From positions 21,314 to 85,313 of the forward strand of contig CALQQB010000011.1 of NCBI GenBank assembly GCA_943332615.1: a stretch of DNA of 64,000 nt. Reading direction: 5' to 3'. Positions 18,222 to 27,617 of this stretch are shown here, piece after piece. Source of the stretch: Phenylobacterium deserti. Lineage in GTDB: Bacteria > Pseudomonadota > Alphaproteobacteria > Caulobacterales > Caulobacteraceae. The translations under genes were made by a program, and so were the position numbers. Below the pieces are notes generated by a model. That model was not told the DNA's origin. It worked only from the letters and a program-made list of their open reading frames with translations, and made no database searches. Each line of letters opens with the position of its first letter. Position 1 is the first letter of the stretch.

Positions 18222-19412
18222 ATGCCGGCCGATTCAGCCGCCCCCCTGAAGACCTACCGCTGGGATGACCCGCTGGACCTGTCCTCGCGCCTGTCCGAGG
18301 ACGAGCGGATGGTGTGGGACGCAGCCCGCGACTACGCCCGCAGCAAGCTGCTGCCCCGGGTGGTGTCGGCCTATGCCGAGGAGCGGTTCGATCGCGAGAT
18401 CATGACCGAGATGGGCGAACTGGGCTTCCTGGGCCCGACGCTCCCGGAGGAGTACGGCTGCGCCGGCGTGAACCACGTGGCCTACGGCCTGATCGCCCGC
18501 GAGATCGAGGCGATCGACAGCGGCTACCGCTCAGCCATGAGCGTGCAGTCGTCGCTGGTGATGTACCCGATCTTCGCCTTCGGCTCAGAGGAGCAGCGGC
18601 GCAAGTACCTGCCAGGCATGGCGGCGGGGAAGATCATCGGCTGTTTCGGCCTGACCGAGCCGGACGGCGGCTCCGACCCCGCCTCGATGCGCACGGTGGC
18701 GAAGAAGGTCGACGGCGGTTTCGTTCTGAACGGGGCCAAGATGTGGATCACCAACTCGCCGGTCAGCGACGTGGCCCTGGTCTGGGCCAAGCTGGACGGC
18801 AAGATCCGCGGCTTCCTGGTGGACCGTGGGACCAAGGGCTTCGAGACGCCGAAGATCATGGGCAAGCTGTCGCTGCGGGCCTCGGTCACCGGCGAAATCT
18901 CTCTCACCGACGTATTCGTCACCGATGACGCCATCCTGCCCAACGTCGAGGGCTTGCGCGGGCCATTCTCGTGCCTGAACAAGGCGCGCTACGGGATCGC
19001 CTGGGGCGCCATGGGCGCCGCCGAGTTTTGCCTGCACGCTAGCCGCGACTATGTGTCGAGCCGCAGCCTGTTCGGCCGCACCCTGGCGTCCCGCCAGCTG
19101 GTGCAGAAGAAGCTGGCCGACATGTCCACCGAGATCGCGCTGGGCTTCGAGGGCGCGCTGGCGCTGGGCCGGCTGATCGACGAGGGCGCCTGGGTGCCGG
19201 AGGCGATCTCCATGCTGAAGCGCAACAACTGCGGCAAGGCCCTGGATATCGCCCGGGTCGCGCGCGATATGCACGGCGGCAACGGCATCTCTGGCGAGTA
19301 CCATGTGATGCGCCACGCCGCGAACCTGGAGACCGTGAACACCTACGAAGGCGCCCACGATGTCCACGCCCTGATCCTGGGACGGGCGATCACCGGCGAG
19401 AGTGCGTTCTAG
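18222..19412 (+). CDS. gcdH: Glutaryl-CoA dehydrogenase (acyl-CoA dehydrogenase family)
   Basis: 396-residue FAD enzyme that oxidises and decarboxylates glutaryl-CoA to crotonyl-CoA, passing electrons to ETF. GCDH-type features are [50 protein letters not shown] and the C-terminal [20 protein letters not shown] containing the catalytic Glu. Length is typical. Together with the crotonase just upstream it fits lysine/tryptophan or dicarboxylate breakdown; the etfBA genes near 60 kb would be its electron acceptor. Confidence 0.9.
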   Translation: MPADSAAPLKTYRWDDPLDLSSRLSEDERMVWDAARDYARSKLLPRVVSAYAEERFDREIMTEMGELGFLGPTLPEEYGCAGVNHVAYGLIAREIEAIDSGYRSAMSVQSSLVMYPIFAFGSEEQRRKYLPGMAAGKIIGCFGLTEPDGGSDPASMRTVAKKVDGGFVLNGAKMWITNSPVSDVALVWAKLDGKIRGFLVDRGTKGFETPKIMGKLSLRASVTGEISLTDVFVTDDAILPNVEGLRGPFSCLNKARYGIAWGAMGAAEFCLHASRDYVSSRSLFGRTLASRQLVQKKLADMSTEIALGFEGALALGRLIDEGAWVPEAISMLKRNNCGKALDIARVARDMHGGNGISGEYHVMRHAANLETVNTYEGAHDVHALILGRAITGESAF

Positions 19413-19512
19413 ACTTCCTGCCCCGGCTGCGGCCGGAAGGGAAACCGGCGTTCACCCAACACTAAATTTACACGTCAAAGGCTACCCCGTCACGTCCTGC
19501 GCGGGGAAAGCG

Positions 19513-21867
19513 ATGTCTGGAACGAGCGCCAAAGGCGCCGCCGGCAATGATGAGATGGTGCGCTGGCTGTTTGAGAACAGCCAGGACCTGATGCATGTCG
19601 TCGATTCCGAGGGCCGCCTGAAACTGGTCAATCCGGCGTGGATGCGCCTGACCGGCTGGTCCGAATCGGAGCTGATCGGGGCTCCCTGCCTGGATTTCTT
19701 CGTAACCGACGACGGGGTAGAGACGGGGCCCCGCCTGCGGGCGCTGGGACCCGGAGAGGTCACCGGGCGCTACAGCCAGATTCGCGCCCGCGACGGCCGG
19801 CTGTTCTGGATGGCCGCCCGGACCCAGAAACTGGACACTGGCGACTTCATCGTCACCCTGCGCGACGCCACCGCCGAGCGCGCCTGGCTCGAAGAGCTGG
19901 AAGAGGCCAGGCGCACCCGCAAGCTGCTGGGCGCCCAGGCCGGTATCGGCATGTGGACCTTCGAGCCGCTCGAAGGCCGCATCGAGTGGTCCGACGAGCT
20001 GAGCAACATGCTGGAGATCGCGCCCGATGCAATTCGCAAGCCGTCCGACTTCAGCGCCCAGTTGCATCCGTCCGAGGCCGAGAAGGTCTCCGGCCTGTTC
20101 ATGCATTCGGTGCGCACGGGCGAGCCGTCCCAGTTCGAGCACCGCGTCCGGGCCGGCAGGACCTGGAAGGTGGTTCGCACCACCGTCCGCACCGAGCCGC
20201 GCGAAGGCGGGGTCCACGCACTGAAGGGCATCTCGGAGGACATCACCGAACTGGCGCACGCCCGGGACGTGGCGCGGCGCGACGAGCGGCTGATGAAGAA
20301 GGCCCGCCGCGAGGTCGCGGTCAACGCCGGGCGTCTGAACCTGGCCCTGCAGGCGGCCGAGGCCGGGGTCTACGAGATCGACCATATCCGGAAGACTTTC
20401 TGGTGCTCGCCCGAGTTCGAGCGGATCACCGGCCAGCGGAACTCCAGCTACGCGGACGCCACCGAGCTGCGCTATCCAGGCTTCCACATCGACGACCTGC
20501 CCCATGTGCGCGCGGCATTCCGCGCCCTGCACCACGGCGACAAGAAGTCGGGCGAGTCTTTCGAGGCGCGCATTGTCCGCCCTGACGGCTCCGAGCGGTG
20601 GGTACGGGTTTTCCACCACCTGGTGGTCTCCAAGGGCGGGCGGTGGCGGAAGGCCGTGGGCCTGATCCAGGACTGCGACATCCACAAGCGCCAGGAGCTG
20701 GCGCTGAAGGAAGCTCAGCTCGCGGCCGAGGCCGCCGCCGAGGCCAAGGCCGCCTTCCTGGCCAATATGAGCCACGAGATCCGCACCCCGATGAACGGGG
20801 TGATGGGCGTGCTGCATCTCCTCAAGACCGAAAAATTGACGGAAGACGGTCGCAGCCTGCTCGGCGAGGCGCTGAACTGCGGCGCGATGCTGAACGAGTT
20901 GCTGAACGACGTCATAGACTTCTCCAAGATAGAGGCCGGCCGCCTGGAGCTGGCCTGTGAGCCTTTGGACCCCGCGGCCCTGGTGAGCGGCGTGGCGCGC
21001 CTGCTTGAGCCTCAGGCCGCGAGCAAGGGTCTGCAGTTGATCGTCGATGCCGACCCGGCCCTGGGCTGGGTGCGGGCCGACCCGGTTCGGCTGCGGCAGG
21101 CGCTGTTCAATCTGGTTGGCAATGCGGTGAAGTTCACTGAAAAGGGCCATGTCGTGGTCCGCTGCCGCCGTGTCGACGCGGGGGCCCTGCGCTTCGAGAT
21201 CGACGACACCGGGGTCGGCATCGCGCAGGCGGCGCAGCCGCGCCTGTTCCAGCGGTTCAACCAGGCAGACGCTTCCACCACTCGCAAGTTCGGGGGCTCC
21301 GGCCTGGGGCTGGCGATCACCCGGCGCCTGGCGGAGCTGATGCAGGGCGAGGTCGGGTTCACCTCGATCGAAGGCCGGGGCTCGACCTTCTGGCTGGAGG
21401 TGCGCGCCGAGCCGGCAGAGGCCCAGGCCGAGGTCATCGAGATCCATGAGGCCCTGCTGCAGGGGGTCCACGTCTTGGTGGTCGAGGACAACGCCACAAA
21501 CCGCCTCATCGCCTCGAAGCTGCTGGAAAACCTGGGTGCGTCGGTGGAGACCGCCGCCGACGGCTATCTCGGCGTCGAGGCGGCCGATCGCGGCAGCTTC
21601 GACCTGATCCTGATGGACATTCAGATGCCGGGCATCGACGGCTTGGAGGCCGCCCGTCGCATCCGCGCCCTGGGCGGGGCGGCGGCGGCCATCCCGATCG
21701 TAGCGCTGACCGCAAACGTCCTCTCCCATCAGCGCCTGGCCTATCTGGACGCCGGCATGGACGGCGTGGTCGGCAAGCCTATCTCGCCCGCGAGCCTGCT
21801 CGCCGAGATCGCCGAAGCCTTGGCGCGGCGTGAGGCGGCGGGCGTGGTGGAGAGCTCGGCGGCCTAA
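19513..21867 (+). CDS. Hybrid sensor histidine kinase with three PAS-type domains
   Basis: 784 residues, no transmembrane segment, so a soluble sensor. Order: PAS 1 (about 13-125, LFENSQDLMHVVDSEGRL), PAS 2 (135-260, IGMWTFEPLEGRIEWSDEL), PAS 3 (275-400, AGVYEIDHIRKTFWCSPEF), HisKA with phospho-acceptor His421 in NMSHEIRTPMNGVMG, HATPase with DDTGVGI and GGSGLGLAITRRL, and a C-terminal receiver (650-765) with Asp702 in LILMDIQMPG. ATG 19513 follows GGGGAAAG and is preferred over an upstream start reading out of gcdH. Signal and output partner are unknown. Confidence 0.92.
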   Translation: MSGTSAKGAAGNDEMVRWLFENSQDLMHVVDSEGRLKLVNPAWMRLTGWSESELIGAPCLDFFVTDDGVETGPRLRALGPGEVTGRYSQIRARDGRLFWMAARTQKLDTGDFIVTLRDATAERAWLEELEEARRTRKLLGAQAGIGMWTFEPLEGRIEWSDELSNMLEIAPDAIRKPSDFSAQLHPSEAEKVSGLFMHSVRTGEPSQFEHRVRAGRTWKVVRTTVRTEPREGGVHALKGISEDITELAHARDVARRDERLMKKARREVAVNAGRLNLALQAAEAGVYEIDHIRKTFWCSPEFERITGQRNSSYADATELRYPGFHIDDLPHVRAAFRALHHGDKKSGESFEARIVRPDGSERWVRVFHHLVVSKGGRWRKAVGLIQDCDIHKRQELALKEAQLAAEAAAEAKAAFLANMSHEIRTPMNGVMGVLHLLKTEKLTEDGRSLLGEALNCGAMLNELLNDVIDFSKIEAGRLELACEPLDPAALVSGVARLLEPQAASKGLQLIVDADPALGWVRADPVRLRQALFNLVGNAVKFTEKGHVVVRCRRVDAGALRFEIDDTGVGIAQAAQPRLFQRFNQADASTTRKFGGSGLGLAITRRLAELMQGEVGFTSIEGRGSTFWLEVRAEPAEAQAEVIEIHEALLQGVHVLVVEDNATNRLIASKLLENLGASVETAADGYLGVEAADRGSFDLILMDIQMPGIDGLEAARRIRALGGAAAAIPIVALTANVLSHQRLAYLDAGMDGVVGKPISPASLLAEIAEALARREAAGVVESSAA

Positions 21868-21972
21868 GGCGCCGGCGTTCCCGCCGCGCTCGCGGCGCAA
21901 ACCGGGTCCATCGCGCCTTCCAAGGGTTGGTGGACCATGCTTGACTGGCCGCTTCGATCTGGAGGGGTGGGC

Positions 21973-23376
21973 ATGCGCGATCTGGCGGCGGGACTGGTGG
22001 GCTTAGCCTTGGTGGTTCCGGGCATGGCGGCGGCGCAGGCGCGGCCGGACCAGCAGGCGTTCCGCGAAATCTACAAAGAGCTGGTGGAGACCAACACCAC
22101 CCTTTCGGCGGGCAGCTGTACGCTGGCGGCGGCGAAGATGGGCGCGCGGCTGAAGTCGGCTGGCTTCGCCGACGGCGACATCACCTATTTCGCCGACCCG
22201 GCCAAGCCCAAGGAGGGCGGGGTGGTGGCCATCCTGAAGGGCTCCGATCCCAAGGCCGGCGCGGTGCTGCTGCTGGGCCACCTGGATGTGGTCGAGGCGC
22301 GGCGCGAGGACTGGACCCGCGACCCCTTCGTGCTGATCGAGGAGGGCGGCTATTTCTATGCCCGCGGCACGTCGGACATGAAGGGCATCGACGCCATCTG
22401 GGTCGACACCCTGATGCGGCTCAAGCAGGCCAAGGCGCCGCCGAAGCGCACGCTGAAACTGGCGCTGACCTGTGGCGAGGAGACCAACGAGGCGTTCAAT
22501 GGCGCGTCCTGGCTCGCCAACAATCGGCCCGACCTGGTGGCCGCGGACTTCGGCCTGAACGAGGGCGGCGGCGGGCGGCTGACGCCGGACGGCAAGCGCG
22601 ACGTGCTGTCGGTGCAGGTGGGCGAGAAAGCCAGCCAGAACTTCCAGCTGGAGGTGACCAATCCCGGCGGCCACTCCTCGCGACCCGTGCCGGACAACGC
22701 GATCTACCATCTGGCCAACGCCCTAGTGCGGATCGAGGGCTATACCTTCCCGGTGAAGCTGACCGAGACAACGCGGGCCGGTTTCGTACTGCGCGCCGAG
22801 CGCGGGGACGCGGGGGGCAATGCGCTGAAGACGCTGCTGGCGAACCCTGCCGACACCGAGGCCGCGAAGGTTGCGGCCACCGACATCAATATCAACTCCA
22901 TCCTGCACACCAACTGCGTGGCCACGCGGCTGGACGCGGGCCACGCTTCGAACGCCCTGCCCCAGCGGGCCACAGCCATCGTCAACTGCCGCATCTTTCC
23001 CGGCGAGACCTGGCAAGAGACGCGGGATGCGCTGATCAAGGTCATGGCCGATCCGAAGGTGTCGATCACCGCGCTGAACGCCGCCAAGCCGATCGCCTCG
23101 CCGCCGCCCCTGGACCCCAAGGTGGTGGAGCCGATGAAGACGGTGGCGGCCAAGCACTTCCCCGGTGTGCCGCTGGTCCCGGCGATGTCGTCGGGCGCCA
23201 CCGACGCGCTCTACTTCGGCCCGGTAAAGCTGCCGATCTATGGTGTGCCCGGCATCTTCGGCGACCCCGACGGCGGCGGTGTCCACGGCCTGAACGAGCG
23301 GCTGCGGGTGGCGTCGCTGTACGAAGGGCGGGACTATCTGTTCGACCTGGTGAAGGTCTACGTCGGGGTGAAGTAG
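21973..23376 (+). CDS. Exported M20 family metallopeptidase
   Basis: 467-residue zinc exopeptidase with a signal peptide (MRDLAAGLVGLALVVPGM then AAAQA), so periplasmic or secreted. Metal-binding and catalytic motifs of M20: LLGHLDVVEA (His, Asp), YARGTSDMKG (bridging Asp), CGEETNE (catalytic Glu and ligand) and GVHGLNERL (C-terminal His). The dimerisation lid contains NPGGHSSRP. The ATG at 21973 has GGAGGGGTGG immediately upstream. Likely cleaves dipeptides or N-acyl amino acids. Confidence 0.9.
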   Translation: MRDLAAGLVGLALVVPGMAAAQARPDQQAFREIYKELVETNTTLSAGSCTLAAAKMGARLKSAGFADGDITYFADPAKPKEGGVVAILKGSDPKAGAVLLLGHLDVVEARREDWTRDPFVLIEEGGYFYARGTSDMKGIDAIWVDTLMRLKQAKAPPKRTLKLALTCGEETNEAFNGASWLANNRPDLVAADFGLNEGGGGRLTPDGKRDVLSVQVGEKASQNFQLEVTNPGGHSSRPVPDNAIYHLANALVRIEGYTFPVKLTETTRAGFVLRAERGDAGGNALKTLLANPADTEAAKVAATDININSILHTNCVATRLDAGHASNALPQRATAIVNCRIFPGETWQETRDALIKVMADPKVSITALNAAKPIASPPPLDPKVVEPMKTVAAKHFPGVPLVPAMSSGATDALYFGPVKLPIYGVPGIFGDPDGGGVHGLNERLRVASLYEGRDYLFDLVKVYVGVK

Positions 23377-23387
23377 CGTGCCGGCGA

Positions 23388-24137
23388 TCAGTCCTTCCCT
23401 TTCACGACCTTGTCGGGGTTCTGGATGTTCGCCCCGACGGTGAGCGGGCCTTCAGGGGGTGAGATGAAACAAGGGAGGGCCCCGAGCTTCAGGCTGTTCG
23501 GCTTCTTCTTCTGGCCGAGCTTGCAGCCGACGAGCGGAACCTGGACGTCGTTTTTCGTCTGCAACGCGGCTAGGCTGCCGCCGGTGCCCGCGGTGGGCGG
23601 CGGCGTCTTGTAGGGAATCATCGGCGAGGCGTGGGCCGGCTGCTTGGCCCTGGCGAGGGCGTCGTAATAGGCCCGGCGCTCGGGCGGCAGCGGCGGCGCG
23701 ATGTATTTCTCGCGGGTCGCGCCGGCGGCCAGGCGGTCCTCGCAGCGGACGCGCTCGCGCTCGGTCAGCAATGAGAGGTTCGCGCAGCCGACGCGGCTGG
23801 CGCGCAGGGTCCCGGCGAGCTTCGACCGCTCGGCGTCACCCTCAGGCGCGGCGGCGGTCTCCGCAGGCCGGGCCAAAGGCGCGGCCGGGAGGGACGGAAG
23901 GTCGGTGGCGGGCCGCGAACGGACCGCAAGGTTGCGCGGCGGGCTGCGGACCGCGCGCGCCGCCTTTGCCGATGGTCGGGAATGCACCAGATAGACCGGG
24001 GTGACGGCGATCTGACGATCTGGCGGCGATCCCGCGGGCCGCAGGCCGAACGCGAGCAGGGCGAACAGTCCGGCGTGGCCGATCGCGACCGTTGCGAGCG
24101 CCGTTCCCCAACGTCGCCGGATGCGCGCCGATGCCAT
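23388..24137 (-). CDS. Hypothetical protein with TonB-like N-terminus
   Basis: 249 residues: basic N-terminus, one transmembrane helix (about 12-33, TALATVAIGHAGLFALLAFG), then a Pro/Ala/Arg-rich periplasmic stretch (to about residue 105) and a C-terminal part with four or five Cys (VGCANLSL, RVRCEDRL, LVGCKLG, LPCFISPPEG). The anchor-plus-Pro-rich-linker plan resembles TonB, but the C-terminal domain is not a recognisable TonB domain. I do not recognise the family. It is convergent with the M20 gene and divergent from the cytochrome genes. Confidence 0.6.
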   Translation of the reverse strand: MASARIRRRWGTALATVAIGHAGLFALLAFGLRPAGSPPDRQIAVTPVYLVHSRPSAKAARAVRSPPRNLAVRSRPATDLPSLPAAPLARPAETAAAPEGDAERSKLAGTLRASRVGCANLSLLTERERVRCEDRLAAGATREKYIAPPLPPERRAYYDALARAKQPAHASPMIPYKTPPPTAGTGGSLAALQTKNDVQVPLVGCKLGQKKKPNSLKLGALPCFISPPEGPLTVGANIQNPDKVVKGKD

Positions 24138-24389
24138 GGGCGCTCCCCATCGCGACGCCAGGCCGACACCACGGCGGCGCTTGGTGGCGGAAGTTAGACA
24201 GCCGCCGTCGCCGATGTGAAAGTCTTCTACAATGTGCTGCGTGCGGGGCGCCTGCCGCTTGTCGTGCCGGAACAGGGGGTCAGGACGCAGGTGGTTCGGC
24301 GGGCGCGACCCCGTACCACTTGTTCCATGGCCGGGGCCGGGTTAGGTGCTGGCGAGCGCGCGAAGCCGCGGTGGATTTCGGAGTCTTTG

Positions 24390-24839
24390 ATGAAGCGTTC
24401 TCGCACTGTCGCCTGGGCCGCCGCCGGTTCCGCCCTCGTGCTGGCCACGGCCCTGGTCGCCCACGCCGCGACCCCCGCCGAGCAGCGGCGCGAGGTGATG
24501 AAACTGACGGGCACGCAGATGCGCGACTCGACCGCCTTCATCAGCGGCCAGTCGCCGTGGGACGCGGCCAAGGTGAAGACCCTGATGGACGGCGTCGCCG
24601 GCAACGCCAAGAAACTGCACGGCCTCTATCCGGCCGGCAGCGGCGCGGATGCAAAATCGGAAGCCGCGCCGGCGATCTGGACGAACAAGGCCGACTTCGA
24701 CAAGCGCCTGACCGAGATGGAAACCCTGGCCAAGGCCGCCGGCAAGGCCAAGACAGCCGACGAGTTCAAGCCGGCGTTCCAGAAGGTGGGCGCCACCTGC
24801 AAGTCCTGCCACGACATCTATCGCAAGAAGAAGGCGTAG
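24390..24839 (+). CDS. Cytochrome c556/c-prime family protein
   Basis: 149-residue periplasmic cytochrome. Signal peptide RSRTVAWAAAGSALVLATAL followed by VAHA; a four-helix-bundle sequence begins TPAEQRREVMKLTG, and the heme motif CKSCH sits near the C-terminus, as in c556 and c-prime cytochromes. ATG 24390 chosen because it starts the signal peptide; the frame is open upstream to 24216 without features. It precedes the diheme cytochrome gene by 58 bp and probably forms an electron-transfer pair with it. Confidence 0.88.
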   Translation: MKRSRTVAWAAAGSALVLATALVAHAATPAEQRREVMKLTGTQMRDSTAFISGQSPWDAAKVKTLMDGVAGNAKKLHGLYPAGSGADAKSEAAPAIWTNKADFDKRLTEMETLAKAAGKAKTADEFKPAFQKVGATCKSCHDIYRKKKA

Positions 24840-24897
24840 ACGCCGCGAGGCGGGCAGGCGTTACAACGGGCGTGATTGAAATCGGGGGAGGCGGCGG

Positions 24898-25827
24898 ATG
24901 CTGAGGCGCATTCTGCTTATTGTCGGCGTTATGGCGGTGGTGGGGTTCGCCGCGTTCTGGCTGATCACCGCGCCGAAGAAACTGCCGGCGTCCGAGCTGG
25001 CGGCCGGCTATGCGCCGAATGTCGCCAACGGCGAGGTGATGTTCAACGCAGGCAACTGTTCGGCCTGCCACATCACCCAGGGCCAGGATGACCGAACCCT
25101 GCTGGCCGGCGGGCTGAAGATGAAGTCGCCGTTCGGCACCTTCGTGGCCCCCAACATCTCGTCCGATGCGAAGTACGGAATCGGCGCCTGGACCGAGACG
25201 GAGTTCGTCAACGCCGTGAAGCGCGGCACCGGCCGCCACGGCGAGCACCTCTATCCGGCCTTCCCCTACGTGTCCTACAGCCTGCTGAAGACCTCCGACG
25301 TCCGCGACCTGTTCGCCTACATGAAGACCCTGCCGGCAGTGGCCAAGCCCACGGCGGGCCACGACCTGGGCTTCCCGTTCAACATCCGCCTAGTGCTGGG
25401 CGGCTGGAAGTTCCTCTATTTCCATCCGCAGGAGTTCGTGGCCGATCCGAAGCAGTCGGCGGAATGGAACCGCGGCGCCTATCTGGCCGAGGGCCCGGCC
25501 CACTGCGCCGAGTGCCACACCCCGCGCGGTCCGCTGGGCGGGCCGGAACTGGACAAGCTCTATGCCGGGGCGCCGAACCTGGAGAAGGGCGGGCGCTTCG
25601 CCACCAACATCACCTCGCACCCCAAGGACGGCATCGGCGACTGGACCGTCGACGACATCGCCAGCCTGCTGTCCACCGGGACCGACCGTTGCTTCAACGA
25701 GCCCAACGGCATGCGCGAAGTGCTGGGGGGCATGTCCAAGCTGCCGGCCGAGGACATCACCGCGATGGCAACCTACATCCACACCCTGCCGGCCAAGGCG
25801 GGTAACGGGAAGCAGAAGACCTGCTAG
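24898..25827 (+). CDS. Diheme c-type cytochrome, membrane-anchored
   Basis: 309 residues with an uncleaved N-terminal anchor (LRRILLIVGVMAVVGFAAFW) and two CxxCH heme sites, CSACH (about residue 54) and CAECH (about 203), each starting a class I cytochrome domain; candidate axial Met residues lie downstream. This resembles the cytochrome subunits that accept electrons from periplasmic alcohol or aldehyde dehydrogenases and molybdenum hydroxylases. The preceding gene encodes a c556-type cytochrome; the MHS transporter follows by 41 bp. Confidence 0.88.
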   Translation: MLRRILLIVGVMAVVGFAAFWLITAPKKLPASELAAGYAPNVANGEVMFNAGNCSACHITQGQDDRTLLAGGLKMKSPFGTFVAPNISSDAKYGIGAWTETEFVNAVKRGTGRHGEHLYPAFPYVSYSLLKTSDVRDLFAYMKTLPAVAKPTAGHDLGFPFNIRLVLGGWKFLYFHPQEFVADPKQSAEWNRGAYLAEGPAHCAECHTPRGPLGGPELDKLYAGAPNLEKGGRFATNITSHPKDGIGDWTVDDIASLLSTGTDRCFNEPNGMREVLGGMSKLPAEDITAMATYIHTLPAKAGNGKQKTC

Positions 25828-25868
25828 GTTCGGCCCAGGCGGGAAAACCGTACGGGGAGAGATAGTCT

Positions 25869-27527
25869 ATGGCGGAAATCGCAGCGGCGGCCGGTGAGCC
25901 TGCGCCCACCTCGCTACGCACCGTCATCGCCGCCTCCTCGGCGGGCACCACCTTCGAGTGGTACGACTTCTTCGTGTTCGGTTCGCTGACCGGGGTCATC
26001 TCCAAGACCTTCTTCTCCGGCCTGCCGGAGACGGCGGGCCTGGCCGCCGCCCTGGCACTGTTCGGGGCTGGATTCCTGTTCCGGCCGCTGGGGGCGCTGG
26101 TGTTCGGCCGCATCGGCGACCAGGCCGGGCGCAAGGGGGCGTTCCTGGCGACGGTGCTGCTGATGGGCGGCGCCACCGTGGCGATCGGGCTGCTGCCCTC
26201 CTTCAAGCAGGCCGGCTTCATCGGCCCGGCGCTGCTGATCCTGATGCGGATCATCCAGGGCTTCGCCCTTGGCGGGGAGTACGGCGGGGCGGCGATCTAT
26301 GTGGCCGAGCATGCGCCGGCCAACGGGCGCGGCCGGGCCACCAGCTGGATTCAGACATCCGCCGCCTTCGGCCTGTTCGGCGCCCTGATCGTGATCCTGA
26401 TCTCGCGCACGGTGCTGGGGACCGAGGCCTTCGAGGCCTGGGGCTGGCGTATCCCGTTCCTGTTTTCAGGCGTGCTGCTGGCGGTCTCCATCTGGATGCG
26501 CCTGAAGCTGACCGAGAGCCCCGAGTTCGCCAAGCTGAAGGCCGAGGGCAACCAGACCAAGGCGCCTTTCCGCGAGGCGTTCGGGCAGTGGAAGAATCTC
26601 AAGCTCGTGCTCATCGCCCTGGTGGCCGTGATGTTCGCTCAAGGGGCCGTCTGGTACACCTCGTTCTTCTACGTGCAGACCTTCATGGAGCGGTTTCTGA
26701 AGGCGCCGCCGCCGACCATCAACCTGCTGATGATGGCGGCCACCGCGGCAAGCGCTGTCGGCTACGTCTTCTTCGGCTGGCTGTCAGACCGGATCGGCCG
26801 CAAGCCCGTGCTGCTGTTCGGCATGACCCTGATGCTGGCAGCTTATTTCCCGGCGTTTCACATGCTGGCTCGAACCCTGAACCCGGCGCTGGTCGAGGCC
26901 CAGGCCAACACGCCTGTGATCGTGATGGCCGATCCGGCCGATTGCTCGCTGCAGTTCGATCCGGTCGGCAAGGCCAGTTTCCTGTCGTCGTGCGACATCG
27001 CCAAGTCCACCTTGGCCAATGCCGGCGTGTCCTACGCCAACGAGGCGGCGCCGGCCGGCAGTCCCACCCTGGTGCGGATCGGGACCCAGACCATCCCATC
27101 GACCGCCGCCACCGGCCTCTCGCCGGACGTCGCCAAGGCGGTGAAGGCCAGCGTGGAGGGTCGCATCAAGACCGCGCTAGCCCAGGGGGGATATCCAGAG
27201 AAGGCCGATCCCAAGCGGATGAACCTGCTGGGCGCCTTCGGCGTGCTGCTGATCTTCGTGACCGCGGCGACGGCCCTCTATGGCCCGATCGCGGCCTGCC
27301 TGGTGGAGCTGTTCCCGACCCGGGTGCGCTACACGGCGCTGTCGCTGCCCTACCACATCGGCACCGGCTGGGTCGGCGGCTTCGTGCCGTTCACCGCCTT
27401 CGCCATCGTGACGGCGGTGGGGGACCTCTATTCGGGCCTCTGGTTCCCGTTCGTGTTCACGGCGATCTCGGTGGTCACCTGCGTGCTCTTCCTGCCCGAG
27501 ACCAAGGGGCGACGGCTGGACGCGTAG
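25869..27527 (+). CDS. MHS family MFS transporter (metabolite:proton symporter)
   Basis: 552-residue 12-TM major facilitator of the ProP/KgtP/ShiA group. MHS signatures: SAGTTFEWYDFFVFG in the first helix, GRIGDQAGRKGAF in loop 2-3, RIIQGFALGGEYGGAA, and GWLSDRIGRKPVLL in the second half. A soluble insertion of about 90 residues between helices 8 and 9 (region LVEAQANTPVIVM to KADPKRMN), with two Cys, lengthens it over the usual 430-450; such insertions occur in a subset of the family. Substrate cannot be assigned; organic acids or betaines are typical. Confidence 0.9.
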   Translation: MAEIAAAAGEPAPTSLRTVIAASSAGTTFEWYDFFVFGSLTGVISKTFFSGLPETAGLAAALALFGAGFLFRPLGALVFGRIGDQAGRKGAFLATVLLMGGATVAIGLLPSFKQAGFIGPALLILMRIIQGFALGGEYGGAAIYVAEHAPANGRGRATSWIQTSAAFGLFGALIVILISRTVLGTEAFEAWGWRIPFLFSGVLLAVSIWMRLKLTESPEFAKLKAEGNQTKAPFREAFGQWKNLKLVLIALVAVMFAQGAVWYTSFFYVQTFMERFLKAPPPTINLLMMAATAASAVGYVFFGWLSDRIGRKPVLLFGMTLMLAAYFPAFHMLARTLNPALVEAQANTPVIVMADPADCSLQFDPVGKASFLSSCDIAKSTLANAGVSYANEAAPAGSPTLVRIGTQTIPSTAATGLSPDVAKAVKASVEGRIKTALAQGGYPEKADPKRMNLLGAFGVLLIFVTAATALYGPIAACLVELFPTRVRYTALSLPYHIGTGWVGGFVPFTAFAIVTAVGDLYSGLWFPFVFTAISVVTCVLFLPETKGRRLDA

Positions 27528-27549
27528 GCACCGCAGACAAGAAATAGCG

Positions 27550-27610
27550 AACCACGGGTTTCCACGGATGCGCGCCCTGCCTGCGGCCAAATCCGTGAAA
27601 TCCGTGGTTT
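27550..27610. repeat. Inverted repeat element of the AACCACGG type
   Basis: AACCACGGGTTTCCACGGAT at 27550-27569 pairs with ATCCGTGAAATCCGTGGTT at 27591-27609 (18 of about 19 positions). It sits between the convergent MHS and M19 genes and could act as a bidirectional terminator. Related AACCACGG sequences recur at 29006 and 40891. Confidence 0.6.
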
Positions 27611-27617
27611 AGAAATC

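Noticed and set aside
19468..21900. 810-codon minus-strand frame opposite the hybrid kinase.
   Set aside because: A high-GC antisense shadow; the plus strand has PAS, HisKA, HATPase and receiver motifs.
25958..27547. 529-codon frame overlapping the MHS transporter in another phase.
   Set aside because: Arg/Gly/Asp-rich without hydrophobic periodicity; the other frame gives a 12-TM protein with family motifs.
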